Assembly: GCF_004135285.1 (NCBI RefSeq) | Contig: NZ_CP035494.1 | Location: 3,726,484-3,790,483, forward strand | DNA from: Microbacterium protaetiae | GTDB taxonomy: Bacteria > Actinomycetota > Actinomycetes > Actinomycetales > Microbacteriaceae | Reading direction: 5' to 3' | DNA length: 64,000 nucleotides | Shown: piece after piece, positions 36,398-44,356 of the stretch | Numbering within the stretch: position 1 is the first letter of the stretch | How the letters are laid out: each line of letters starts with the position of its first letter | Made by a program: the position numbers and the translations under genes | Notes under the pieces: generated by a model | Seen by the model: only the letters and a program-made list of their open reading frames with translations | Told to the model about the DNA's origin: nothing | The model's database searches: none

Positions 36398-38338
36398 GTG
36401 ACCACCAGTGCGCAGGCCGACCCCCTGATCGGACGTCTCGTCGACGGCCGATACCGGGTGCGCGCACGGATCGCCCGCGGCGGCATGGCCACCGTGTATG
36501 TCGCCACCGACCTGCGGCTGGAGCGCCGGGTGGCGTTGAAGGTCATGCACAGCCACCTCAGCGACGACGCCGTGTTCCAGAGCCGGTTCATCCAGGAGGC
36601 CCGCGCCGCCGCCCGGTTGGCCGACCCGCACGTGGTCAACGTGTTCGATCAGGGCCAAGAGGGCGAGATGGCCTATCTGGTTATGGAGTACCTGCCCGGC
36701 ATCACGCTGCGCGAACTGCTGCGCGAGCAGAAACGCCTGACCGTCGCCCAGACGGTGACGATCATGGATGCCGTGCTCTCCGGACTCTCTGCCGCGCACC
36801 GCGCCGGCATCGTGCACCGCGATGTCAAGCCCGAGAACGTGCTGCTGGCCGAAGACGGCCGTATAAAGATCGGCGACTTCGGTCTGGCGCGTGCCACGAC
36901 CGCCAACACGGGCAGCGGCCAGATGCTGCTGGGCACCATCGCCTACCTCGCTCCCGAGCTGGTCACCCGCGGCACCGCCGACGCCCGCAGCGACATCTAT
37001 GCGCTGGGCATCATGCTCTACGAGATGCTCACCGGCGAGCAGCCGTACAAGGGCGAGCAGCCCATGCAGATAGCCTTCCAGCACGCCACCGAATCGGTGC
37101 CGCGTCCGAGTGTGCGCAACCCGGGGGTGCCCGAGCCGCTCGATGAGCTCGTGCTGTGGGCCACCGAGAAGTCCCCCGACGAGCGCCCCGTCGACGCGGA
37201 CGAGATGCTGCGGCGGTTGCGCGAGATCGAGCAGCAGCTGGGCATTGCGCCGCAGGTGCAGCGCACTCTCGCGGTGTCGGGGGTCGTCGCATCCGATCGC
37301 CTCGACTCGGAGGGGATGACGAAGGTCCTTGCGCCGACTGTCGAGGTCGACACGCCCGTCGAAGGCGACGACAACACCACACGGCTGCGGCGGGCGACCA
37401 CCCGGCGGCGCACCAAGGGCGTGTGGCTGTTCGTCGTGGTGATCCTTCTGGCCGCCGCCGCAGCCGGTGCGGGGTGGTGGTTCGGCTCAGGACCCGGTTC
37501 GCAGGTGACGGTGCCGCAGGTGACGGGCAAGAGCTTCGCCCAGGCCCAGACCGCGCTTGTCGAGGCGAACCTCGTACCCGAGAAGAAGACCGAGAACAGC
37601 CTCGACGTAGCCGAGGGGCAGGTGATCTCCACTGATCCGGGTGCCGGTGCACGACTGGACAAGGCGTCCGCAGTCACCGTCACCGTGTCGCTCGGGCCGG
37701 CCGAGGCGAAGATCGCGGCATTGAACGGCAAGGCCGAAGACGACGCCCGCTCGGCTCTGGCTGCCGAGCACATCGACGTGGCCGCGAAGAACACCGGCTA
37801 CTACACCGACGACGAGGCGGGCACCGTGCTGGGCGTGGCCGTGCATCCCGCCGACGGCGGAAAAGACGTCGACTGCGGCAAGGGCTGCACGGTGCACCAG
37901 GGCGATTCGGCGACGTTGTCGGTGTCGCTGGGCGCGCTGCCCAGCGTGATCGGCAAGAGTCTCGACGATGCCGTGGGGGTGCTGGAGGACCACGACATCT
38001 CAGTGTCGTCGCACTCTGAGCAGTACAGCGACAGCGTCGCCAAGGGAGCGGTCATCAGCATGGCCGACCGCGACGGCGGTGGGTGGTGGCGGCCCGGTGA
38101 CAAGACGACGCTCGTGGTCTCGAAGGGGCCCCAGCTGTTCGAGATTCCGGATGTTGCTGACAAGACCCGCGACGAGGCCGCCCAGATTCTGCAGGATCAC
38201 GGCTTCACCGTCGACTACTCGCCGATCTGGAAGATCTTCCCCAACGCGCTCACGACCGTGAAGGGCACCGACCCGGCCGCGGGCGAACTGCGCGTGAAGG
38301 GCACCTCGGTCTACCTGCAGATCAGCGGCACGCAGTAG
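36398..38338 (+). CDS. pknB: PASTA-domain Ser/Thr protein kinase (PknB type)
   Basis: 646-residue receptor kinase. The cytoplasmic kinase domain (about 18-285) has the Gly loop IARGGMATVY, Lys48, HRDVKPEN (Asp142), DFG (160-162) and GTIAYLAPE. A single membrane helix (about 341-362) and four extracellular PASTA modules follow, the sensors of muropeptides or lipid II. In most actinobacteria pknB is in the pstP-rodA-pbpA cluster; here it lies between a LysM protein and aroG. The small hairpin 38339-38352 separates it from convergent aroG. Confidence 0.93.
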   Translation: MTTSAQADPLIGRLVDGRYRVRARIARGGMATVYVATDLRLERRVALKVMHSHLSDDAVFQSRFIQEARAAARLADPHVVNVFDQGQEGEMAYLVMEYLPGITLRELLREQKRLTVAQTVTIMDAVLSGLSAAHRAGIVHRDVKPENVLLAEDGRIKIGDFGLARATTANTGSGQMLLGTIAYLAPELVTRGTADARSDIYALGIMLYEMLTGEQPYKGEQPMQIAFQHATESVPRPSVRNPGVPEPLDELVLWATEKSPDERPVDADEMLRRLREIEQQLGIAPQVQRTLAVSGVVASDRLDSEGMTKVLAPTVEVDTPVEGDDNTTRLRRATTRRRTKGVWLFVVVILLAAAAAGAGWWFGSGPGSQVTVPQVTGKSFAQAQTALVEANLVPEKKTENSLDVAEGQVISTDPGAGARLDKASAVTVTVSLGPAEAKIAALNGKAEDDARSALAAEHIDVAAKNTGYYTDDEAGTVLGVAVHPADGGKDVDCGKGCTVHQGDSATLSVSLGALPSVIGKSLDDAVGVLEDHDISVSSHSEQYSDSVAKGAVISMADRDGGGWWRPGDKTTLVVSKGPQLFEIPDVADKTRDEAAQILQDHGFTVDYSPIWKIFPNALTTVKGTDPAAGELRVKGTSVYLQISGTQ

Positions 38339-38354
38339 GGCGCGAGGGCGCCGC

Positions 38355-39692
38355 TCAGCGCTTCTCGAGTTCCTCGGCCACCAGGAACGCGAGCTCGAGG
38401 CTCTGCATGTGGTTCAGGCGCGGGTCGCACAGCGACTCGTAGCGGGTCGCGAGGGTGTCTTCGTCGATGTGCTCGGAACCTCCCAGGCACTCTGTCACGT
38501 CGTCGCCGGTGAGCTCGACATGGATGCCGCCGGGGAACGTGCCCGCCTCACGGTGCGCGTCGAAGAAGCCGCGCACCTCGTCGACCACGTCATCGAAGCG
38601 GCGCGTCTTGTAACCGGTGGGCGTCGTGATCCCGTTGCCGTGCATGGGATCGGTCACCCACAGGGGTGTGGCTCCGGCATCCTTCACCGCCCGCAGCAGC
38701 GGCGGCAGAGCATCACGGATCTTGCCCGCGCCCATCCGGGTGATGAACGTCAGCCGACCGGGCTCGCGCTCAGGATCGAGCTTGTCGATCAGCGCGAGCG
38801 CCGTCTCGGGTGTCGTGGTGGGGCCGAGCTTCACGCCGATCGGATTGCGAATGCGTGAGAAGTACTCGATGTGCGCGCCGTCGAGTTCGCGGGTGCGCTC
38901 ACCCACCCATACGAAGTGCGCCGAGGTGTTGTAGGGCGTGTCGGTGCGCGAATCGATGCGTGTCATCGGGCGCTCGTAGTCCATGAGCAGACCCTCGTGC
39001 CCGGTGTAGAACTCGACGCGCTTGAGCTCGTCGAAGTCGGCGCCGGCGGCGGCCATGAACTTGATGGCGCGATCGATCTCGGCGGCCAGGCGCTCGTACC
39101 GCTGGTTGGCCGGGTTCTGCGCGAAGCCCTGGTTCCAGCTGTGCACCTGGCGCAGGTCGGCGAACCCACCCTGCGTGAAGGCGCGGATGATGTTGAGGGT
39201 CGACGCGGCCGTGTGGTATCCGCGCAGCAGACGCTGCGGGTCGGCGCGACGCGAGCCCTCGGTGAAGTCATAGCCGTTGACGATGTCACCACGGTAGGCG
39301 GGCAGGGTCACGTCGCCGCGGGTCTCGGTGTCGCTGGAGCGCGGCTTGGCGAACTGCCCGGCCATGCGCCCCATCTTGATGACCGGCATCGACGCCCCGT
39401 AGGTGAGCACGACGGCCATCTGCAGCACGGTCTTGACACGGTCGCGGATCTTGTCGACCGTGGCGCCCGCGAACGTCTCGGCGCAGTCGCCACCCTGCAG
39501 CAGGAACGCCTGCCCGGCGGCGGCGCGCGCGAGCTTGCCGCGCAGCTCGTCGACCTCGCCGGCGAACACCAGCGGAGGCATCGAGGCGATCTCTGCGGAT
39601 GCCGCGGCCACCGCATCGGGGTCGTCCCACTGCGGCTGCTGCTTGATGGGCAGATTCCGCCAGTTATCGAGCGAGTCCAGGTGCTGCGGCAT
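38355..39692 (-). CDS. aroG: Class II DAHP synthase
   Basis: 445-residue class II (plant/AroGII-type) 3-deoxy-D-arabino-heptulosonate 7-phosphate synthase, the first step of the shikimate pathway from PEP and erythrose 4-phosphate. Typical segments: LAGQFAKPRSS-like GRMAGQFAKPRSSDTE, FLLQGGDCAETF, WVGERTRELDGAH, and DPMHGNG. Leaderless ATG 6 nt after TAGACT. Confidence 0.96.
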   Translation of the reverse strand: MPQHLDSLDNWRNLPIKQQPQWDDPDAVAAASAEIASMPPLVFAGEVDELRGKLARAAAGQAFLLQGGDCAETFAGATVDKIRDRVKTVLQMAVVLTYGASMPVIKMGRMAGQFAKPRSSDTETRGDVTLPAYRGDIVNGYDFTEGSRRADPQRLLRGYHTAASTLNIIRAFTQGGFADLRQVHSWNQGFAQNPANQRYERLAAEIDRAIKFMAAAGADFDELKRVEFYTGHEGLLMDYERPMTRIDSRTDTPYNTSAHFVWVGERTRELDGAHIEYFSRIRNPIGVKLGPTTTPETALALIDKLDPEREPGRLTFITRMGAGKIRDALPPLLRAVKDAGATPLWVTDPMHGNGITTPTGYKTRRFDDVVDEVRGFFDAHREAGTFPGGIHVELTGDDVTECLGGSEHIDEDTLATRYESLCDPRLNHMQSLELAFLVAEELEKR

Positions 39693-39698
39693 CCGCTC

Positions 39699-39704
39699 AG
39701 TCTA
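39699..39704 (-). promoter_or_regulatory. -10 box of aroG (leaderless)
   Basis: TAGACT on the minus strand with 6 nt to the aroG ATG, just behind the acyltransferase stop. Confidence 0.65.
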
Positions 39705-39718
39705 TCGGCCGCAACCAC

Positions 39719-40411
39719 TCACCCCTTCGCCGATGACGGCAGACGGTTCTTGACCGTCGAGGCGTAGACATCGTCGTACTGCTGCTGACCCAGTCGCTGC
39801 AGGGCCACCATGATCTCATCGACCACCGACCGCAGGATGTAGCGGTCGTTCTCCATGCCCGCATAGCGCGAGAAGTCGAGGGGCTCGCCGATGACCACGC
39901 CCACGCGCACGATCCGCGGCATCCGCCGGCCGATCGGCATCATCGAGTCGGTGTCGACCATGATCACCGGGATCACCGGGACCTTCGCCTCCAGAGCCAT
40001 GCGCGCGATGCCGGTGCGACCGCGATACAGCCGGCCGTCGGGACTGCGGGTGCCCTCTGGGTAGATCCCCAGCAGCTCACCGCCGCCCAGCACCTGCAGA
40101 CCCGTGTTCAGCGATGCCTCAGAGGCCTTTCCCCCGGAGCGATCGATCGGCAGCTGTCCGGTCGCCTTCATGAACATACGGGTGGCCCAGCCCGAGATGC
40201 CCCGGCCGGTGAAATAGTCGCTCTTTGCCAGGAACGCGACCGGCCGGTCGATCATCAGCGGCAGGAACACCGAGTCGGCGAAGGAGAGATGGTTGCTGGC
40301 CAGGATCGCCGCGCCGGTGGTCGGTACGTTGCGGCGACCGACGATCCACGGGCGGAAGATCGCCTTGACGATCGGACCGATCACCACGTACTTCATCAGC
40401 CAGTAGAACAT
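39719..40411 (-). CDS. 1-acyl-sn-glycerol-3-phosphate acyltransferase
   Basis: 230-residue PlsC-family membrane acyltransferase making phosphatidic acid. The catalytic NHLSFAD (HX4D) and the EGTRSPDG motif are visible, with a hydrophobic N-terminus (FYWLMKYVVIGPIVKAIF). ATG 40411 is chosen because AGGAGGG lies just upstream. Divergent from the FadD15-like ligase, which suggests shared fatty-acid metabolism. Confidence 0.93.
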   Translation of the reverse strand: MFYWLMKYVVIGPIVKAIFRPWIVGRRNVPTTGAAILASNHLSFADSVFLPLMIDRPVAFLAKSDYFTGRGISGWATRMFMKATGQLPIDRSGGKASEASLNTGLQVLGGGELLGIYPEGTRSPDGRLYRGRTGIARMALEAKVPVIPVIMVDTDSMMPIGRRMPRIVRVGVVIGEPLDFSRYAGMENDRYILRSVVDEIMVALQRLGQQQYDDVYASTVKNRLPSSAKG

Positions 40412-40441
40412 CACCCTCCTTCTGCTGCAGAAGTCTATCGA

Positions 40442-40472
40442 GCGGGATGCCGCTGAATGTGCGGCATCCCGC
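40442..40472. repeat. Hairpin made of two GGATGCC words
   Basis: Perfect 12-bp arms GCGGGATGCCGC (40442-40453) and GCGGCATCCCGC (40461-40472) around a 7-nt loop, in the divergent intergenic region between the acyltransferase and ligase genes. It is a head-to-head pair of the word that recurs throughout the window. Confidence 0.85.
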
Positions 40473-40549
40473 CCACGGATCACCATCGTGGGATCGCGTT
40501 TCACACTTCATGAAACTCAATCTCACGCTGCCAGCGCCGGAGGACCGGC

Positions 40550-40555
40550 TAGACT
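40550..40555 (+). promoter_or_regulatory. -10 box of the FadD15-like ligase
   Basis: TAGACT about 44 bp before ATG 40599; unlike many genes here the transcript has a leader with a GAAGGAG ribosome site. Confidence 0.5.
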
Positions 40556-40598
40556 CGAGGCACAGCACGAGCCGAACGGTACCGAAGGAGATGCCGGC

Positions 40599-42434
40599 AT
40601 GACCCCCGCCGCCGAGTTCAACGCCCCCGTGATCGTCCCCGCCGATCCGACCGAGAACATCACCGATCTACTCGAGGAGCGGGTGGCCGCCACCCCCGAT
40701 CTGGCACTGTTCGCCATTCCTGACGGCGACGGCTGGAAGGATGTCTCGGCCGCCGAGTTCCGTCGCCAGGTGATAGCGCTGGCCAAGGGGTTCGTAGCTG
40801 CCGGGCTCGAACCCGGCGACAAGGTCGGCTTCGTGGCTCGCACCACCTACGAGTGGACGCTCGTTGACTTCGCGCTGTTCTACGCCGGCGCCGTCATGGT
40901 GCCGATCTATGAGACGAGCTCGGCCGCGCAGATCCACTGGGATCTCTCCGACTCGGGCGCCATCGCGTGCCTGACCGAGCTGCCCGAGCACAGCGAGCGG
41001 TTCGCCGAGGCGCGCAAGGACCTTCCGCTCATCCGCATCGCCTGGGCCATGCACGAGGGTGCTCTCGACTCCCTGCGCGCGCAAGGCGAGTCGGTGCCCG
41101 ACGAAGAGATCGATCGTCGCCGCCAGATCGCGAACGCCGACGACATCGCCACGCTCATCTACACGGCCGGCACGACCGGGCGCCCCAAGGGCTGCGTGCT
41201 CACACACGCGAATTTCGTCGAGCTGGCCCGCAATTCGGCGCGTTCACTGCACGAGGTCGTCGAGACGCCCGGCGCATCCACTCTGCTGTTCATCACCACC
41301 GCGCACGTGTTCGCGCGGTTCATCTCGATCCTCGACGTGCACGCCGGCGTGAAGACCGGCCATCAGCCCGACACCAAGCAGCTGCTGCCCGCGCTCGGCT
41401 CGTTCAAGCCGACCTTCCTGCTGGCGGTGCCGCGCGTGTTCGAGAAGGTGTACAACTCGGCCGAGCAGAAGGCCGAGGCCGGCCGCAAGGGCAAGATCTT
41501 CCGTGCCGCGGCGCGCACGGCCATCGAGCACTCGCGGCACGTGCAGGCCGGTACGAAGGTGCCGTTCTGGCTCGGCGTGAAGTTCACCGTCTTCGACAAA
41601 CTCGTCTACAGCACGCTGCGCGAGGCCATGGGCGGGCGCGTCGTCTACGCGATCTCGGGGTCGGCGCCGCTCGGCGAGCGGCTCGGCCACTTCTTCGCGA
41701 GCCTGGGCGTGCTGGTGCTCGAGGGATACGGTCTGACCGAGACGACCGCGCCGGCGACGGTGAACCTGCCCAGCAAGACCAAGATCGGCACGGTGGGGCC
41801 GGCGCTTCCCGGCGTCTCAGTGCGCCTGGCCGACGACGGCGAGGTCGAGGTCAAGGGCATCAACGTGTTCCGCGAGTACTGGAAGAACCCCGAGGCGACG
41901 GCCGCCGCCTTCGACGACGGCTGGTTCCGCACCGGCGATCTGGGTTCGTTCGACGCCGATGGCTTCCTCACCATCACGGGTCGCAAGAAGGAGATCATCG
42001 TCACGGCGGGCGGAAAGAACGTCGCGCCGGCCATCCTCGAAGACCCGATCCGCGCCAACCCGGTGGTCGGCCAGGTGGTCGTCGTGGGCGATCAGCGTCC
42101 GTTCATCGCGGCTCTGGTCACCCTCGACACCGAGATGCTGCCGACGTGGCTGGCCAATAACGGGATGCCCGCCGACATGTCGCTGGAAGACGCCGCGAAC
42201 AACCCGCACGTGCGCGCCGAGGTGCAGCGCGCCGTCGACGAGGCGAACAAATTCGTCTCGCGCGCCGAGTCGATCCGCAAGTTCACGATCCTGCCCACGG
42301 AGTGGACCGAGGACAGCGGCCACCTCACACCGAAGTTCAGCATCAAGCGGCACGCGATCCTGAAGGACTTCGCCGGCGCGATCGATGCCATCTACAACGT
42401 GCCCGTAGAGACCACGAACGTCTCCCTGAAGTAG
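40599..42434 (+). CDS. Long-chain acyl-CoA synthetase (FadD15-like)
   Basis: 611-residue AMP-forming ligase activating fatty acids for degradation or lipid synthesis. Motifs: LIYTAGTTGRPKGCVLTHAN, GYGLTETTAP, GWFRTGDLG and the adenylation lysine region ITGRKKEIIVTAGGKN. ATG 40599 follows GAAGGAG. It may compensate for the frameshifted synthetase at 12-13.8 kb. Directly followed by the left inverted repeat of the 42.4-43.9 kb cassette. Confidence 0.95.
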   Translation: MTPAAEFNAPVIVPADPTENITDLLEERVAATPDLALFAIPDGDGWKDVSAAEFRRQVIALAKGFVAAGLEPGDKVGFVARTTYEWTLVDFALFYAGAVMVPIYETSSAAQIHWDLSDSGAIACLTELPEHSERFAEARKDLPLIRIAWAMHEGALDSLRAQGESVPDEEIDRRRQIANADDIATLIYTAGTTGRPKGCVLTHANFVELARNSARSLHEVVETPGASTLLFITTAHVFARFISILDVHAGVKTGHQPDTKQLLPALGSFKPTFLLAVPRVFEKVYNSAEQKAEAGRKGKIFRAAARTAIEHSRHVQAGTKVPFWLGVKFTVFDKLVYSTLREAMGGRVVYAISGSAPLGERLGHFFASLGVLVLEGYGLTETTAPATVNLPSKTKIGTVGPALPGVSVRLADDGEVEVKGINVFREYWKNPEATAAAFDDGWFRTGDLGSFDADGFLTITGRKKEIIVTAGGKNVAPAILEDPIRANPVVGQVVVVGDQRPFIAALVTLDTEMLPTWLANNGMPADMSLEDAANNPHVRAEVQRAVDEANKFVSRAESIRKFTILPTEWTEDSGHLTPKFSIKRHAILKDFAGAIDAIYNVPVETTNVSLK

Positions 42435-42439
42435 CCTCT

Positions 42440-42518
42440 CGTGGGAAATTCCATATGGAATTTCCCACGCCACATCAGTTTTCCGGCAATTTCATGTGGT
42501 GGAGGAAATCTGATGTGG
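42440..42518. repeat. Left complex inverted repeat of the 42.4-43.9 kb cassette
   Basis: Starts with a 30-bp perfect palindrome (42440-42469, centred on CATATG), then three more 15-bp words: 42470-42484 (minus), 42485-42499 (plus), 42504-42518 (plus). Consensus GG(A/C)AAT-NN-(C/G)AT(G/A)TGG. Outer words alone form a 15-bp stem with one mismatch. The palindrome begins 5 bp after the fadD stop. Confidence 0.9.
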
Positions 42519-42541
42519 TCTTCTGGCACGCGGTGTGACGC

Positions 42542-42640
42542 GTGCGGCCATGCCGCGAAGCGGGATGCCGCGAAGTGGGATGCCGCCCGGCGGCGGGATA
42601 CCCCGAAGTGGGATGCCGCCCGGCGGGATGCCGCCCGGCC
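42542..42640. repeat. Imperfect 15-17 bp tandem array
   Basis: About six head-to-tail units, most containing GGGATGCCGC followed by CCGG or GAAG, filling the space between the left inverted repeat and the stop codon of the cassette gene. One unit is mutated to GGGATACCCC. Confidence 0.85.
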
Positions 42641-43678
42641 CTACGCGGCAGGAGGACCCGGGTCTGGTACCGGACGCCGCCGGGGCGGCCGGATGCCATA
42701 CTCGGCCAGTCGCGCGATGCAGTCAGCGACCGTGCCGATGTGCTCGTCGGCAAGACGGACGGTCATGCGATCGGTGCGCGCACGGATCCAGTCTTCGCGT
42801 TTCTTCTCGGCGACCACCACGGCATCAGCGGAGGCCTCGCCGCGCAGCTCATCGTCAACGTACTTGGCCATTCCGTCGAACTCGACCCACCAATGCTCTG
42901 CATCGATGTCGGCGACATAGAAGGAGCCATCGGGACCCTCGATCCGCACCTGGATGTCGCGAACGGAGATTCCGATCTGCACGATGCGGAGCCTGCTCAC
43001 GCTCTCCCCCGACGACTGAGCGCGTCCATCCGCGAAATCGATGACCCATCGGGCCCTGCGTGCTCCGTGCACACCCGGGAGCCGGTCGAGGATCATGTGC
43101 ATTTCGTGACGCAACCGCTCCGCAGCATCCACATCGTAAGCCCACGGGTCGTCGGCACTGACCGCCACCTGCCGCAGCGCGGCATCCGCACAGGCAACCG
43201 CCGTCTCGAAACTGCACGTGCGCGCGACGTCGACGACAGTGCGCGCAAGCGAGGTGCAACGGATGCCGTCGATGTCGACGATGTCGGTGTATTCGAGCGG
43301 GACCACATGCCGCAGCACGTCGCGCGTGCTCGAAGCCATGGCACCCGGAAGACAGATCACGTGCACCCGCGCAGGAAGGTGATGGAACAGCGGCAGTCGA
43401 TGCACGACCGCCGCCGACTCCATAGCCGCCACGGGACCCGGCTCGAGAGCATCGTCGACGACGGCCATCACATGCGCCAAATGCTGTTGCTCCCAGAACA
43501 GTTCCTCCCACAACGAATGCGAAATGTACCAGCCGTGGTGAAGGCGGCGTATGTCTCTGCGGCGAACCGCCGTGTGGATCTTCTTGTCCGTCCATCCGTA
43601 GGCGATGAGGGTCGCGCGCGAGGTGATCGACGTACGGATGGCGGCTGGGTCAAACTCTCTGCGCATGACCGACATCAT
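42641..43678 (-). CDS. AbiEi-like N-terminus plus PD-(D/E)XK-like endonuclease domain protein
   Basis: 345 residues. The N-terminal half resembles actinobacterial type IV antitoxin (AbiEi-like) domains: HTAVRRRDIRRLHHGWYI winged-helix region, SAAVVHRLP, GIRCTSLARTVVDVAR. The C-terminal third has a nuclease-like pattern: GESVSRLR, then FYVADIDAEHWWVEFDGMAKY split as D-x(n)-E-F-D-G-x-x-K, as in DUF559/Vsr-type proteins. No toxin partner is adjacent. Start is uncertain (ATG 43678, 43675 or 43666); no ribosome site or -10 box is seen. It is flanked by inverted complex repeats. Confidence 0.75.
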   Translation of the reverse strand: MMSVMRREFDPAAIRTSITSRATLIAYGWTDKKIHTAVRRRDIRRLHHGWYISHSLWEELFWEQQHLAHVMAVVDDALEPGPVAAMESAAVVHRLPLFHHLPARVHVICLPGAMASSTRDVLRHVVPLEYTDIVDIDGIRCTSLARTVVDVARTCSFETAVACADAALRQVAVSADDPWAYDVDAAERLRHEMHMILDRLPGVHGARRARWVIDFADGRAQSSGESVSRLRIVQIGISVRDIQVRIEGPDGSFYVADIDAEHWWVEFDGMAKYVDDELRGEASADAVVVAEKKREDWIRARTDRMTVRLADEHIGTVADCIARLAEYGIRPPRRRPVPDPGPPAA

Positions 43679-43774
43679 GGCGCCAACGGCCAGCCTCGTG
43701 GGGCGCGCGCGTGCAACCGGTGGACAACCGATCGCGTGGCGCGGGGTGTGGAGGAGAAGACGCTGGCCGCTTCT

Positions 43775-43850
43775 CCACATCACATTTCCCAGACGACATG
43801 AGATTGCCGGAAATATCATGTGGTCTGGGAAATTCCATATGGAATTTCCC
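43775..43850. repeat. Right complex inverted repeat of the 42.4-43.9 kb cassette
   Basis: Mirror image of 42440-42518: 15-bp words at 43775-43789 (minus), 43794-43808 (minus), 43809-43823 (plus), then a 24-bp perfect palindrome 43827-43850. Spacers of 4, 0 and 4 nt match the left copy exactly. Word by word the two copies agree at 15, 12, 13 and 14 of 15 positions. It ends 11 bp before the def stop codon. Confidence 0.9.
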
Positions 43851-43861
43851 CCCAGGGCGGG

Positions 43862-44353
43862 TCAGAACCAGTCGGACTCGCGGATCTCCCGCATTGCGAC
43901 GCGGCGCTCGGCGGGGTCGAGCCGGTCGATGTAGAGCTTGCCGTCGAGATGATCGGTCTCGTGCTGCAGCGCCTGGGCGAGCACGCCGTCACCCTCCACC
44001 TCGATCGGGTTGCCGTCGACGTCGACGCCTCGCACCTTCGCGTGCGGGTAGCGCAGCACCTCATGCCAGAGGCCCGGCACCGAGAGGCATCCCTCGCCGA
44101 TCTTCTCGGGTTCGCCGGATGTCTCCACGAGAACGGGATTGAGCACATATCCGATGTCGCCATCGATGTTGTAGCTGAACGCGCGCAGACCGACCCCGAT
44201 CTGCGGAGCGGCCACGCCGGCACGGCCGGGCAGCTGCACGGTCTCGACGAGGTCGTCGACGAGCGCGCGCACTCCCTCATCGAACTCGTCGATCGTCGTG
44301 CACTGGCCCCGCAGCACGGGGTCGCCGAAGAGGCGTATCTGCCGCACTGTCAT
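43862..44353 (-). CDS. def: Peptide deformylase
   Basis: 163-residue metalloenzyme removing the N-formyl group from nascent proteins. The three motifs are GVAAPQIG (46-53), EGCLSVPG with metal ligand Cys89, and QHETDHLDG with His131, Glu132 and His135. It follows the ParA/MinD-like gene after 3 bp, so they are cotranscribed. The cassette repeat is immediately downstream. Confidence 0.96.
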   Translation of the reverse strand: MTVRQIRLFGDPVLRGQCTTIDEFDEGVRALVDDLVETVQLPGRAGVAAPQIGVGLRAFSYNIDGDIGYVLNPVLVETSGEPEKIGEGCLSVPGLWHEVLRYPHAKVRGVDVDGNPIEVEGDGVLAQALQHETDHLDGKLYIDRLDPAERRVAMREIRESDWF

Positions 44354-44356
44354 GCG

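Noticed and set aside
42441..42468. Palindrome as a simple fadD terminator
   Set aside because: It has no T-run and is repeated with the whole flanking array on the other side of the cassette, so a terminator role alone does not explain it.
42542..42640. CRISPR-like array
   Set aside because: Units are 15-17 bp, directly abutting and without unique spacers, and no cas gene is nearby; the same applies to 7601-7726 and 62302-62386.
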